From Desulfovibrio sp. (GTDB lineage Bacteria > Desulfobacterota > Desulfovibrionia > Desulfovibrionales > Desulfovibrionaceae): a DNA stretch of 64,000 nucleotides. The stretch covers positions 1 to 64,000 of the forward strand of contig JACQYS010000020.1 in NCBI GenBank assembly GCA_016208105.1, in the 5' to 3' direction. Made by a program: the position numbers and the translations under genes. The notes under the pieces were generated by a model, which worked only from the letters and a program-made list of their open reading frames with translations, was not told the DNA's origin and made no database searches. Of the stretch, positions 17,274-26,006 are shown in pieces. Within the stretch, counting starts at the first letter, position 1; each line of letters opens with the position of its first letter.

Positions 17274-17681
17274 TCATGCGCTGGACGCCTGGCTCAGATT
17301 GTTCTCTATCCGCTTGAAAAGGGAATTGTCCCTCCCGAGTTTGTTCTCCACAAGAACCAAGGCCTGGCCGAATTCGCTGGCCGCCTCGCTCGGCCTGGCC
17401 GCGAGCAGATGCACCAGGCCAAGGTTGTTGCGCAGCTTCGCTTCGTACATGGACACGCCAGCTTTTCGCGCAAGCAAAATCCCTTGGGCAAGAAGCCTAC
17501 CCGCTTCTTCCAGGTCGCCTGTCTGGCATGCGGCCATTCCTTCGCGGTTGAGGTTCGTCAAAGCCTTGGCCCGGCACCCGCCACCGCAGGTCGCCTTCTG
17601 GGCCTCAGCCATGGGCTTCAAAAGAGTCGCGAACATGTCCCTCGGACGGCACTTTGATCCTATGGTCGATTTCGTGGTCAT
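17274..17681 (-). CDS. Small tetratricopeptide-repeat protein under a Fur box
   Basis: A 135-residue helical protein with two or three TPR-type repeats (about residues 40-125; for instance NREGMAACQTGDLEEAGRLL and NNLGLVHLLAARPSEAASEF). The N-terminal part has a short C-GGG-C motif (TCGGGC) that could bind metal. The ATG at 17681 follows GGGAGGAG closely and is preferred to the upstream ATG. TPR proteins bind partners, and none can be named. A perfect Fur-type operator lies 73 bases upstream, so iron-dependent expression is likely. Confidence 0.7.
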   Translation of the reverse strand: MTTKSTIGSKCRPRDMFATLLKPMAEAQKATCGGGCRAKALTNLNREGMAACQTGDLEEAGRLLAQGILLARKAGVSMYEAKLRNNLGLVHLLAARPSEAASEFGQALVLVENKLGRDNSLFKRIENNLSQASSA

Positions 17682-17753
17682 AACTCCTCCCTGCACCCTT
17701 TGGAGGGGACAATTATTCCCCCGTACCCGAGTGCTTCGTTGGATGAGCTATAG

Positions 17754-17768
17754 TGATAATGATTATCA
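17754..17768. promoter_or_regulatory. Perfect 7-1-7 Fur box
   Basis: TGATAAT-G-ATTATCA is an exact inverted repeat matching the core of the Fur consensus. It lies between divergent genes, 73 bases from the TPR start and 49 bases from the FkbM methyltransferase start, so either or both could be repressed by iron-loaded Fur. Confidence 0.75.
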
Positions 17769-17816
17769 AAGTCAAATTATGTTTTCCAAATCTTCTCGCC
17801 ATGGTAGCATGAAGGC

Positions 17817-18479
17817 ATGAGCCACCACCTCCCTACCATTCACTCAAAGATAGACCCGTATGTCCGGTTGGCAAGCCTTCTGGGCCCTGACGTCGCCGTG
17901 ATTGTCGACGGAGGGGCCAACAAGGGCAGAACCACGGCAAGATTCCTGGACTTGTTTCCAAAGGCGTCCGTCTTTGCCTTCGAACCCATCCCCCGTTTGG
18001 CTCGCAAACTGGTCAAGAGGTTCGCAGGGGAAAGCCGCGTAGAGGTCCGCGCCCTCGCCCTGGGCTCGCAGGCCGCAGCCCTGACCCTGAACATTCTCGA
18101 GAGCGCGACCTGTTCGTCGCTGCTTGAACCAAGCGGAATACGAAGCAAACATCCGGACAAACCCATGGAGGTAGCCCAGACTGTTTGCGTGGAGGTGGTC
18201 CGCCTGGACGACCAGCTCGCGTCCCCACCGGACATCATAAAACTCGATCTTCAGGGGTTCGAACTGGAAGCCCTCAAAGGGGCTCAGGCATTGCTTGCCG
18301 GAGTTCGGGCGGTCCTGTGCGAGGTGTCCTTTTCAGACCTCTACGTGGGGCAGCCCCTGGAAAATGAAGTGACTCAGTGGATGCTGGAGAGTGGGTTCAC
18401 CATCGACGGCCTCTATAATCCCTGGTTCGACACATCCGGCGCCATACTCTCAGCTGACGCCCTCTTTGTGCATGTTTGA
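17817..18479 (+). CDS. FkbM-family SAM methyltransferase
   Basis: A 220-residue FkbM-type methyltransferase. Motif I is VIVDGGANKGRTTARFLDLFP (near 30), the acidic residue after strand 2 is FAFEPIP, and the family motif DIIKLDLQGFELEALKGA lies near 140 followed by VLCEVSF. FkbM enzymes O-methylate sugars or small molecules. Nearby glycan genes on the other strand make a sugar target plausible but unproven. It starts 49 bases after the Fur box and faces the glycan operon end-to-end, with a terminator between. Confidence 0.85.
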   Translation: MSHHLPTIHSKIDPYVRLASLLGPDVAVIVDGGANKGRTTARFLDLFPKASVFAFEPIPRLARKLVKRFAGESRVEVRALALGSQAAALTLNILESATCSSLLEPSGIRSKHPDKPMEVAQTVCVEVVRLDDQLASPPDIIKLDLQGFELEALKGAQALLAGVRAVLCEVSFSDLYVGQPLENEVTQWMLESGFTIDGLYNPWFDTSGAILSADALFVHV

Positions 18480-18488
18480 CCTGGCATC

Positions 18489-18520
18489 AAGAAAAAAAGG
18501 GGATCGCGAATGATCCCCTT
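18489..18520 (-). terminator. Terminator of the glycan operon
   Basis: AAGGGGATC and GATCCCCTT (18498-18506 and 18512-18520) form a hairpin. On the minus strand it is followed by a run of T residues (complement of the A-run at 18490-18498). It is symmetric enough to help stop the convergent FkbM transcript. Confidence 0.75.
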
Positions 18521-18547
18521 GTGAGCCAGCGTGGCTTGAAAAACGGG

Positions 18548-19339
18548 CTAGCCGATCAGATGGCCGAAATGCGCGAATTCCACCTGGGGCTGCGCCCCCA
18601 GCTCCTTAATCAGCACGCTTAAGAAATCGAGAGAGGCCTGGTTCATCCTCTGGTGGTGAAGCATTATCCCGCACTGACCGCTGGCAAGGCCAGCGCGCAG
18701 TTCCTCAAGCATTGCTTCGAGCGACGCGACCGGATCGGTTTCTTTCCTGGTGTGAATGTCCATACGGATGGGGAAATCCGGGAGGCCGGCAGGAGTCTCC
18801 GGCCCGGCTCCCACGGTTCGGGAAACACCTTTGAACCCGATACCGGGCATGGCGGCCAGTGACTCCCCGTCGCACCGGTTCCAAGGAGGAACAAACACCG
18901 GAGTGAAATCCTTCTGAAGGATGTCACGCAGGCGGCCAAACCCCTTGGCCAGATCCTGGCGCTTTTCCCGTGCCGGCCGGGCCTGGCCGAATTCGCGTTT
19001 TTTTGCGCCAGGAGCCTCGAAATTCATGTGCCTCCACCCGTGCTGGCACCAGCAGAAAAGCTCATTGCCGGCTGCCACCTTTCGCAGGGCCACCCACCGG
19101 CTCGTGGTAAGCCATGCCGGAACCACGGCCATGCCCAGCGGGGCCTGTCCGTTCTTGAACGCTTCAGCCATGGCGCTAAAGGAGTTGCCAGGCACGCCCA
19201 CGTCGTCGGCCCTGAAAAAAACCGTCGTCTTGCCCGCAGGGGCATCATCCAATCCCTTCCCGATGGTTTCGGCCAGCCGGGATCGATAGTTTGCGGGAAG
19301 ATTCAACCAGAGTGGCGACACATTATTGGAAACAATCAT
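18548..19339 (-). CDS. Polysaccharide-deacetylase-like protein
   Basis: A 263-residue NodB-type (CE4-like) protein without a signal peptide. Metal and catalytic regions are visible: FFRADDVGVPG near 42 (RADD in place of the usual FDDG), CQHGWRHMNF near 98 (the H-x3-H pair) and FVPPWNRCDGESL near 150. Such proteins are found with glycosyltransferases in exopolysaccharide loci. It is the last gene of the operon, ten bases after the glycosyltransferase. A cytoplasmic location is unusual for an exopolysaccharide deacetylase, so the substrate could be a precursor. Confidence 0.8.
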   Translation of the reverse strand: MIVSNNVSPLWLNLPANYRSRLAETIGKGLDDAPAGKTTVFFRADDVGVPGNSFSAMAEAFKNGQAPLGMAVVPAWLTTSRWVALRKVAAGNELFCWCQHGWRHMNFEAPGAKKREFGQARPAREKRQDLAKGFGRLRDILQKDFTPVFVPPWNRCDGESLAAMPGIGFKGVSRTVGAGPETPAGLPDFPIRMDIHTRKETDPVASLEAMLEELRAGLASGQCGIMLHHQRMNQASLDFLSVLIKELGAQPQVEFAHFGHLIG

Positions 19340-19349
19340 GAGTACTCTT

Positions 19350-20519
19350 CTATAAGTTAACTGTCCGCCATTTCCGCGAGACGATGAGACTCGCGGACTC
19401 GGCCGCTCCGTCGAGCCGGAACCCGCCCTCCAAGGGCCGGGGGCCGCTTCGAAGTTGGGTGATTACCAGGGTTGCCAGCCTGCCCGGGTCTAGGTCGGAA
19501 GCTTCAAGGATACCGAGAGCGCCCAGGTTTGAAAGCCTCTCGGCTCGCGTGCGCTGTTCCCTGTTCTGGGCGAAAGGCCAAACCAGGGCGGGCACGTTGG
19601 AAGCCAGGACGTTCATTGTGGTGTTGTATCCGGCCAAAGACAATGAAACATCCGCTGCAGCCAATACATCCAGAAAATTGCCGGAAAACCGCGACACGGA
19701 AACAAACTCATGCGCGGAGGAAAGGGCCACTAATCGTTGATAGGCCTTTTCGTCAAGAAAAGGTCCTGTGAAGATTTGAAGACGAGTCCGGAATTGGGCT
19801 TCGAGCAAGGGGTAGGCCTCCACGGCCGAAAACAGCAGTTCCGATCCGACCTTGCCGCCACCTGCGCTGGCAACGACAAGCTTTTCATTGGGCGCAAGGC
19901 CCATTTGGCCCCGCATCCGTTCACGCGCACCGGCTGACGGTCTCTCGGTTACGAACCCTGTGTAGAACACGGGCACAATAACCTCGGACATGCGTGGGAA
20001 CGATTCCTCCAAGGGAAAAAGCTGCGGATCGGAATGAATGAGCAACCCGTCGAACAGCGTGTTCAGCTTTCCGATGACCCTGGTCTGGTACTTTTCAGGG
20101 TCCTTCTTCTCCACCAGGATATCGCGCAGGCTGCACAAAACAGCCGGGCCTCCGAAATCCCCGCGCCGGATGGCCTCCAGAACAGGCAAAAGTTCGAATT
20201 CGAAGGACCTGCGCCCGAACGGATACAGCTCCACCACAAAAACGTCTGGTCGCTCCCGCTCGAGTATGGAGAAAAGCCTCGCCGTGCGTTTCGATTTCAC
20301 TGACTCCAGATCGGTGTCGGAGAGGATTTCCTGAAACTCCTCGTCCATGGACAATACAGGAAGGCGTTCATGGACCACATGGGGGGGGAGATCTCCCGGA
20401 ACATCCGGGCCGCCGGTGACGAAAACCGTCCTGTGCGGGGCCAGGGACCGCACAATGGCCAGGCTGCGCATGAAATGGCCGAGACCCAGAACATGCTGGC
20501 AATAAAAGGCGATGGTCAT
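19350..20519 (-). CDS. Glycosyltransferase, GT28/MurG-like fold
   Basis: A 389-residue GT-B enzyme. The N-terminus MTIAFYCQHVLGLGHFMRSLAIVRSL has the G-x-G-H motif of MurG-like transferases, and the acceptor/donor cleft region AGYNTTMNVLASNVPALVWPF is near residue 300. It is a distant paralogue of the first gene of the operon (23438-24634), which has the matching GLGHIRRTMAIA and GGYNTTCEILS. The ATG at 20519 overlaps the TGA of the phosphatase gene (ATGA), so translation is coupled. Donor and acceptor are unknown. Confidence 0.82.
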   Translation of the reverse strand: MTIAFYCQHVLGLGHFMRSLAIVRSLAPHRTVFVTGGPDVPGDLPPHVVHERLPVLSMDEEFQEILSDTDLESVKSKRTARLFSILERERPDVFVVELYPFGRRSFEFELLPVLEAIRRGDFGGPAVLCSLRDILVEKKDPEKYQTRVIGKLNTLFDGLLIHSDPQLFPLEESFPRMSEVIVPVFYTGFVTERPSAGARERMRGQMGLAPNEKLVVASAGGGKVGSELLFSAVEAYPLLEAQFRTRLQIFTGPFLDEKAYQRLVALSSAHEFVSVSRFSGNFLDVLAAADVSLSLAGYNTTMNVLASNVPALVWPFAQNREQRTRAERLSNLGALGILEASDLDPGRLATLVITQLRSGPRPLEGGFRLDGAAESASLIVSRKWRTVNL

Positions 20520-21106
20520 AGCGAGAGGTTCCAATCCTCGATGCGAAGACAGCCGCCGTGGGCCCGCAGGACGTGCAGGGACCTTGGGGCTATGATCTTG
20601 GGTTCGCTTGGCAGATAATCACGCCCCTTGAGAGCATACAGAACGGCCCGAATGACCCCTTCGTGGGTCACTGCCAGGATGGATTGCCCCGCGTGGCGCT
20701 GTGCTAGCTCCAGAAGGCACTTCCAGGCTCTTAGGAGCACTGTTTGCCTGTCTTCCCCTCCAGGCGGGGTAAAGGCCCAGCCAAGGGCTTCTTGGCGCGA
20801 AAGCTCCCCGGACGCCCTGAGTTCGGATATTATCCCTCCCGTCCACTCTCCGAAGGCCTGCTCCTCGAGGCCGGGCTTGGGCACGGGGGCAAGCCCCAAT
20901 CCGGCCCCAACAAGCTCGGCTGTTCGCATGGCACGCCCCAGAGGGCTCGCATACAGGGCGGAGAAATCGTACCCGCCAAGAGTTTTTGACCACCCCCGGA
21001 CCGCCTCTTCCCCGCCTGGTGTGAGCGGCGAGTCGCTCTGACCCTGGATGCGGCCCGCGACGTTCCACTGCGTCTCGCCGTGACGGATGATCGCCAGTCT
21101 GGTCAC
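20516..21106 (-). CDS. Histidine phosphatase family protein
   Basis: A 196-residue branch-1 histidine phosphatase. The phospho-histidine motif LAIIRHGETQWN opens the protein, and the second catalytic His is in VTHEGVIRAVLYAL near 145. E in EQAFGEWTGG fits the acid residue. In a glycan operon it may remove phosphate from a sugar phosphate or lipid-linked intermediate, and it also resembles CobC-type alpha-ribazole phosphatases. Placement between glycosyltransferases supports the first. It shares ATGA overlaps with genes on both sides. Confidence 0.85.
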   Translation of the reverse strand: MTRLAIIRHGETQWNVAGRIQGQSDSPLTPGGEEAVRGWSKTLGGYDFSALYASPLGRAMRTAELVGAGLGLAPVPKPGLEEQAFGEWTGGIISELRASGELSRQEALGWAFTPPGGEDRQTVLLRAWKCLLELAQRHAGQSILAVTHEGVIRAVLYALKGRDYLPSEPKIIAPRSLHVLRAHGGCLRIEDWNLSL

Positions 21107-22200
21107 GCATGCCCCCTTGCAAGTTCGAGGAGACGCTCCTCCACCACTGAAAAATTGGCCGCAGCGTCATGGCACTCCCTGACGTACTTGGCCGCGGCCT
21201 CCGCCATGGTCCGGCGCATGTCAGGGGAATCCAGGAGCGTGGACACAGCGTGCAGGAAAGCGTCGTCGTCGAACGGCGGGGTCAGCAGTGCGGTTTCTCC
21301 GGGCCTGGTCACCTCTGGTATGCCGCCGTTGTCAAAGGCCACCACGGGCACTCCAGAGGCCTGGGCTTCCAGGTACACCATGCCCAGGCTTTCGCGTATA
21401 CCCGGGAAGACGAACAGATCCGCACCGGAATACACCTCATAGAGCTTTTGCCTGGGAATCTGGCCCAAAAACACCGTCCGGCCCGGGAGGTGAACGCCGG
21501 CAAGTGCCTCAAGCTCACGGCGGGTCTCGCCGTCACCGGCCAGAACGAGCAGGAAGTCCCTGTCGAGACGCCCAAGGCTGGTGATGAGATAGCGTAGTCC
21601 CTGCGATTTCACGTCATTGCGAAACATGGCCACGCTCAAGATGACCGGACGCTCGCCCGCCCCCCAGCTTACCCTCAGTTTCTCTCCAGCTTCCGGGTCG
21701 CGCGTGAACGCGCCCGGGTCGATTCCGGGGGCCACGTAGCACAGGCGCTTTTCCGGAAGCAGACGGCGAAGGTTCTCCATGTCCAGGCGGCGGTTGGAGA
21801 ACACCACATCCGCAGCCAGAAGACTCAGCCGATTGAGTTCGAAGCCCAGCCTGGTGGAAAAGCTCTTGCGGCGCTTGGTGGAGTAGATTCCCTGGAAAAT
21901 GGCATAGGGCACGCCCATACGTTTGGACGCCCACGGCCCGATCACGTCGGGAGATTTATAATAGGCGTGATGGGTGAGCCACACGTCCGCCCGGATCTGG
22001 CCTGCCTTCACGGCTTCCATCGCCGCGGAGAGCCACAGCCACGGTTTGGAAGTCAGGTTCCTCGCGCGAAACCCGCTGGCCACCTCCACGTTGTGGCCTC
22101 TGGCCGTGAGAAAGCGGGTAAGCCCCAAGGCGGTGGTCAGGTCACCCGAGGGGCGCGGATGGTCCAGGGGCTTGAACGGGGCGTAGAAGGCAAGCTTCAT
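21103..22200 (-). CDS. Glycosyltransferase family 4
   Basis: A 365-residue GT-B transferase of the GT4 family. The N-terminal PSGDLTTALGLTRFLTARGHNVEV is the acceptor-side start. The donor site has FVFPGIRESLGMVYLEAQASGVPVVAF (E-x7-E motif), followed by GGIPEVTRPGETALL. It uses a nucleotide sugar to extend a glycan at the cytoplasmic face of the membrane. It starts within the stop of the next upstream gene (ATGA at 22197-22200) and itself overlaps the phosphatase gene by four bases. Confidence 0.88.
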   Translation of the reverse strand: MKLAFYAPFKPLDHPRPSGDLTTALGLTRFLTARGHNVEVASGFRARNLTSKPWLWLSAAMEAVKAGQIRADVWLTHHAYYKSPDVIGPWASKRMGVPYAIFQGIYSTKRRKSFSTRLGFELNRLSLLAADVVFSNRRLDMENLRRLLPEKRLCYVAPGIDPGAFTRDPEAGEKLRVSWGAGERPVILSVAMFRNDVKSQGLRYLITSLGRLDRDFLLVLAGDGETRRELEALAGVHLPGRTVFLGQIPRQKLYEVYSGADLFVFPGIRESLGMVYLEAQASGVPVVAFDNGGIPEVTRPGETALLTPPFDDDAFLHAVSTLLDSPDMRRTMAEAAAKYVRECHDAAANFSVVEERLLELARGHA

Positions 22201-23441
22201 GACATGTGGGCGCGGAAGATTGCGGCCAGCTCCCCCACGAGCCTGCGGTTATCGAAGTGATCAAGCACCCGCTGCCTGGCCTGGGGTATCACCCGGGCGC
22301 GCAGTTCGGGGTCCGCGAGAAGCCGCTTAGCAGACCGGGCCAACGCATGATGATCGCCCGGTTGGGAAAGCAGGCCGTGCTCCCCGCTTTCGATCAATTC
22401 CGGAATGGCCGAGACGGCCGTGGCCGCCACCGGGACGCCCATGGCCATGGCCTCCACGAGCACGTTGGGGATGCCGTCCCGGTCCCCGTTGGGGCTCACT
22501 TCGCAGCCGAGCAGAAAGAGATCGGCACGCTGTAAATGTGCCACCACCACGTCGTGGGGCTTGGTGCCAAGCCACTCGATGCGATCCGCGATGCCCAGTT
22601 CCCGGGCCAGGCGCTTCAGATTGTCCTTCTCCTCGCCCGAACCGATGAGCACATGTCTGAAGGGTATCCCCTGCTCGGCAAGTCCGGCCAGGGCGCGCAA
22701 GACCGTGGGCAACCCCTTTTTCGCGGTGAGCCTGGCCACGGTGAGTATCTCGTACGGGGGCGAAGCATCCATACGCACGGGTCCCGGGGAAAACAGCGCC
22801 AGGTCTATGCCGTGGTAGACACGATGGATGGAGGTGCCGTTGGGGTTTAGTTTGTCCAGGTATTCCTTGTTGTAGCCGGTGCACGTGGCCACGAAGCGGG
22901 CGTTGGCGATCTTTCCGGAAAGCCTCGCCGGGTCCTGGGTGTAGATATCCTTGGCGTGGGCCGTGAAACTGTAGGGCAGGCCGGTGAGGATGCTCAAGAA
23001 GACCGCAACGGACGTGGGCGAATGGGCGAAATGGGCGTGCAGGTGCGTGATGCCGGACCCCGGAAGAACCTTGGCGGCCAGATACCCGGCCTGAAGCAGA
23101 TGCTTGGCCGTGGCCGCCTTTCGCGTAACCGCCAACCGCCTGAGCATCTCGGCCAGCCCCTTCAGGTAGCGTCCGGGTGAGCGCACCAGGCAGGCCAGAT
23201 TGGCGGCCGTTAATTTCAACACGTGCCCGGTGATGGTCTCGGGGATGTAGTCCACCCTGGCCCGGATGCGCTTCACGGACTCGTGGGTGAAGTCTTCCCT
23301 GGGGTGGCGCATGGACAGGATGCGGATACGCACTCCCTCATCTTCGAGAAGGGCGATCTCGTTGGAAATAAACGTCTCGGAAATGCGCGGATAGCCTTTG
23401 AGGATCATCCCGAGAACCGGCTCCGCCATGGGACCGGTCAT
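22197..23441 (-). CDS. Glycosyltransferase family 4 (long N-terminal form)
   Basis: A 414-residue GT4 enzyme. MTGPMAEPVLGMILKGYPRISETFISNEI is the usual start of colanic-acid WcaL/AmsK-type transferases, HLHAHFAHSPTSVAVFL is the acceptor-side motif, and GCEVSPNGDRDGIPNVLVEAMAMGVPVAAT is the donor-binding E-x7-E region. A much longer open frame exists upstream, but the start at 23441 is chosen because it makes an ATGA overlap with the preceding gene and the extension overlaps that gene out of frame. Confidence 0.88.
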   Translation of the reverse strand: MTGPMAEPVLGMILKGYPRISETFISNEIALLEDEGVRIRILSMRHPREDFTHESVKRIRARVDYIPETITGHVLKLTAANLACLVRSPGRYLKGLAEMLRRLAVTRKAATAKHLLQAGYLAAKVLPGSGITHLHAHFAHSPTSVAVFLSILTGLPYSFTAHAKDIYTQDPARLSGKIANARFVATCTGYNKEYLDKLNPNGTSIHRVYHGIDLALFSPGPVRMDASPPYEILTVARLTAKKGLPTVLRALAGLAEQGIPFRHVLIGSGEEKDNLKRLARELGIADRIEWLGTKPHDVVVAHLQRADLFLLGCEVSPNGDRDGIPNVLVEAMAMGVPVAATAVSAIPELIESGEHGLLSQPGDHHALARSAKRLLADPELRARVIPQARQRVLDHFDNRRLVGELAAIFRAHMS

Positions 23442-24634
23442 GGATGAAGCCCCCTGAACTCCGCCAGGCGCGACGAGATCACCTCCAGCCCGGTGAACTT
23501 GAAATCCGCTATGCCGTGGCAACAGACTTTTGGATTGGCGATCAGTCCGGTCACCTTTTCGGCCAGGCTCTCCGGGGAGAGCTCCGACCAGGGCAGGTAT
23601 TCGATGAGGCCGTGGCCTTTGAAAACCTCCGCCCTGATGCGCTGCTCCAGCCTGGGCTCCTCCCTGGGAACAACCAGGGAGGGTTTTCCCAGGGAGAGTA
23701 TTTCGCAGGTGGTGTTGTAACCTCCCATGGAGACCACCACGTCTGCCAGCCCCATCAGGGCCTCCATGCGGCGGTGGAAATGGTGGAACCTGGCCCGAAC
23801 TTTGAGAGCCCTGCGGTGCACTTCCTCGCGCATGGGCTTGGGCATGAATGGCCCGGAGACCAGAATGGAGCGGAAGGGAGGGCACTCCATGTTCTCGAGC
23901 ATGGTGAGATAGGAGTCCATGAGCGGGTACCCGTCCCCTCCGCCACCGGTGGTTACAAGCACTAGGCGTTCCTTGTGGGTAAGGCGCTCCTCCTCCAGCA
24001 TTTCCGCCATCTTGCCCCGTCTCGGCAATGTCCGGGGGATGTAGCCGGTGAAGACCATCTTCTCGCTCACCCGCTTCGGGATATCGTACTCGGCTATGGA
24101 GTCGTAGTACTCGCGGTTTCCGTAGACCCATATTTCCGAATAGTACTGGTCCAGTACGTCGTAGATTCCCTTTTCCCGCCATTCCTTGCGCGTGGACTCC
24201 GCGTCGTCCATGATGTCTCTAAGGCCCAGGATGGTGCGGCAGTGTGGCAGGCGCCGCTTGATCCATTTAAGCGTGGGCAGAACCTCCCGCTTGAGCCCCA
24301 GCGGAGCCTTGTCCACAATGAACAGATGCGGTTGAAAGGCCTTGGCCGTGGCCACGATGATGTTGCGGCGGATGTTCAAGGCGTGGCGGGCGCTTAACCG
24401 AATGGAAAGGGGCAGGTATTCCTCATTGGTTTTTTTGATCATGCCCGGTATGCGAACAAAATCAACACCATCGGGAAAATCGAACCGGCCGACCAGGGGC
24501 GAGCCGGTGAGAATGAGCACGTTCATTCCACGACCGCGCAAATGCTTGGCGATGGCCATTGTCCGGCGGATATGGCCCAACCCGTAGGTATCGTGGGAGT
24601 ACATCAGGATGTTGTAGGTGGATGCCGTGACCAT
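23438..24634 (-). CDS. Glycosyltransferase, GT28/MurG-like, first gene of the glycan operon
   Basis: A GT-B protein of about 398 residues (410 from an upstream TTG at 24670). Motifs are YSHDTYGLGHIRRTMAIAKHL at the start, TTGGGGDGYPLMDSYL near 230 and VVSMGGYNTTCEILSLGKPSLVVPR near 300. It resembles undecaprenyl-linked or spore-coat-type MurG relatives. It heads the minus-strand operon 24634 to 18548. Neither start candidate has a clear ribosome site. The HDOD gene is divergent, 118 bases away. Confidence 0.8.
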   Translation of the reverse strand: MVTASTYNILMYSHDTYGLGHIRRTMAIAKHLRGRGMNVLILTGSPLVGRFDFPDGVDFVRIPGMIKKTNEEYLPLSIRLSARHALNIRRNIIVATAKAFQPHLFIVDKAPLGLKREVLPTLKWIKRRLPHCRTILGLRDIMDDAESTRKEWREKGIYDVLDQYYSEIWVYGNREYYDSIAEYDIPKRVSEKMVFTGYIPRTLPRRGKMAEMLEEERLTHKERLVLVTTGGGGDGYPLMDSYLTMLENMECPPFRSILVSGPFMPKPMREEVHRRALKVRARFHHFHRRMEALMGLADVVVSMGGYNTTCEILSLGKPSLVVPREEPRLEQRIRAEVFKGHGLIEYLPWSELSPESLAEKVTGLIANPKVCCHGIADFKFTGLEVISSRLAEFRGLHP

Positions 24635-24752
24635 GGCGCGGGGAATAACCCCAATCGTTTTCGACTGCAAATGCCACGACGCTTGCCAGAGGGACTCAGA
24701 CGTTGTTAAGCTCTTTCACCTCTTTCTTATTGATATTTTCCTGCGGAGGCTT

Positions 24753-26006
24753 ATGGGCACGGTCTACATTGAGGATTTGATTCCTGGCATGGTGCTCTCG
24801 AGCGATGTGCGCAGCCGCCAGGGCAGACTCCTCTTCTCCATGGGGCTCACCCTTGATGAACTCTCCATCCAGACCCTCAAGTTCTGGGGGGTGACCGAGA
24901 CACTGATAGACGGGGTGGACCAGGAGACTCTCGACCGCGAACGCGTCCACGCCCTGGACCCTGGCCTGGCAAAAGCGGCCTGGGAGGAAACCAATCGCCG
25001 CTTGAGCCTCTCCGACCAGAACCACCCGGCAGTGAAGGAACTCAAAAGAATTACCTTCATAAACCTCGTGCAGGCCGGCACGATTACCCCCAATTCCCGC
25101 TCGGCTACAGTAAGCTCCACTCCGGAACCCAGGAAACGGCCCGACCTCACCCGGCTGGCCAACGGCTCGGTCAAACTGGCGTCCTTGCCGAACATCGTGA
25201 TCCAGGCTTTGGACGCCCTTAAAAATCCCAACGTCTCCTATGCCTACGTGGCCGAGATAATAAGCAAGGATACGGCTTTATCCGCAAAGCTCCTCAAGCT
25301 TGTGAACTCCGCGCTTTACGGCTTCCCCGAACCCATTGAGACCATCGGCAGGGCGGTCACCATCGTCGGGGCCAACCGGCTCACCAGCCTGGCCCTCGGG
25401 GTCTCCTTGATCAGTATTTTCGGATCCATCCCCAGGGAAGTATTGGATATGCACTCGTTCTGGGAACACAGTCTGGCCTGCGGGGTTTTGGCCCGGCTTT
25501 TGGCGGTGAACGCGGGCCATCCCAACGAGGAAAGGTGCTTCGTGGCCGGTCTGCTGCACGACATCGGCAGGCTGGTGATGCTCAAGGATCATCCTGGGCA
25601 CGTGGCCCAGACCATCGCCATGGCCAAAGCTGAAGGGCGGCCGCTGTACGAAGTGGAAAGGGACATGTGGTCCTTTGACCATGCCATGCTCGGCGGCAGG
25701 CTTCTGGCCAGCTGGAAATTCCCCACATCTTTGGAAAGGGCCGTGGGCGAACACCACCAGCCCGGAGTGCGCGGCATCCACCAGGATGCCGCCTTGATCC
25801 ACCTTGCCGACATCCTGGCCTTGTCCATCGGACTTGGCCAAAGCGGTTCCCCGCTGGCCCCCCCACTCCAGCCGGCGGTTTGGGACCACCTCAATATTCC
25901 CAAAAGCGCCCTTGGTGCCGCAGCGGCACAGGCGCAACGGCAACTCGACGACATAGGGCAGATACTTCTGTCAGGAAACGATGCCGAAAACATCAAGGCA
26001 GTCTAA
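24753..26006 (+). CDS. HDOD-domain signalling protein
   Basis: A 417-residue protein. The N-terminal 110 residues (DLIPGMVLSSDVRSRQGRLLFSMG) resemble the DUF3391-like cap of HD-GYP proteins. The HDOD domain runs from LASLPNIVIQALDAL (near 150) to the C-terminus, with HSLACGVLARLLA and FVAGLLHDIGRLVML, where HD is kept. HDOD proteins are regulatory and seldom hydrolytic. GCGGAGG before the ATG sets the start. The stop overlaps the next gene by 26 bases, so this is a two-gene c-di-GMP-type unit. Confidence 0.88.
   Translation: MGTVYIEDLIPGMVLSSDVRSRQGRLLFSMGLTLDELSIQTLKFWGVTETLIDGVDQETLDRERVHALDPGLAKAAWEETNRRLSLSDQNHPAVKELKRITFINLVQAGTITPNSRSATVSSTPEPRKRPDLTRLANGSVKLASLPNIVIQALDALKNPNVSYAYVAEIISKDTALSAKLLKLVNSALYGFPEPIETIGRAVTIVGANRLTSLALGVSLISIFGSIPREVLDMHSFWEHSLACGVLARLLAVNAGHPNEERCFVAGLLHDIGRLVMLKDHPGHVAQTIAMAKAEGRPLYEVERDMWSFDHAMLGGRLLASWKFPTSLERAVGEHHQPGVRGIHQDAALIHLADILALSIGLGQSGSPLAPPLQPAVWDHLNIPKSALGAAAAQAQRQLDDIGQILLSGNDAENIKAV

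Noticed and set aside
23442-24182. N-terminal extension of the GT4 gene that ends at 22197
   Set aside because: It runs out of frame through the upstream glycosyltransferase gene and has junk composition; the ATGA start at 23441 is much better.
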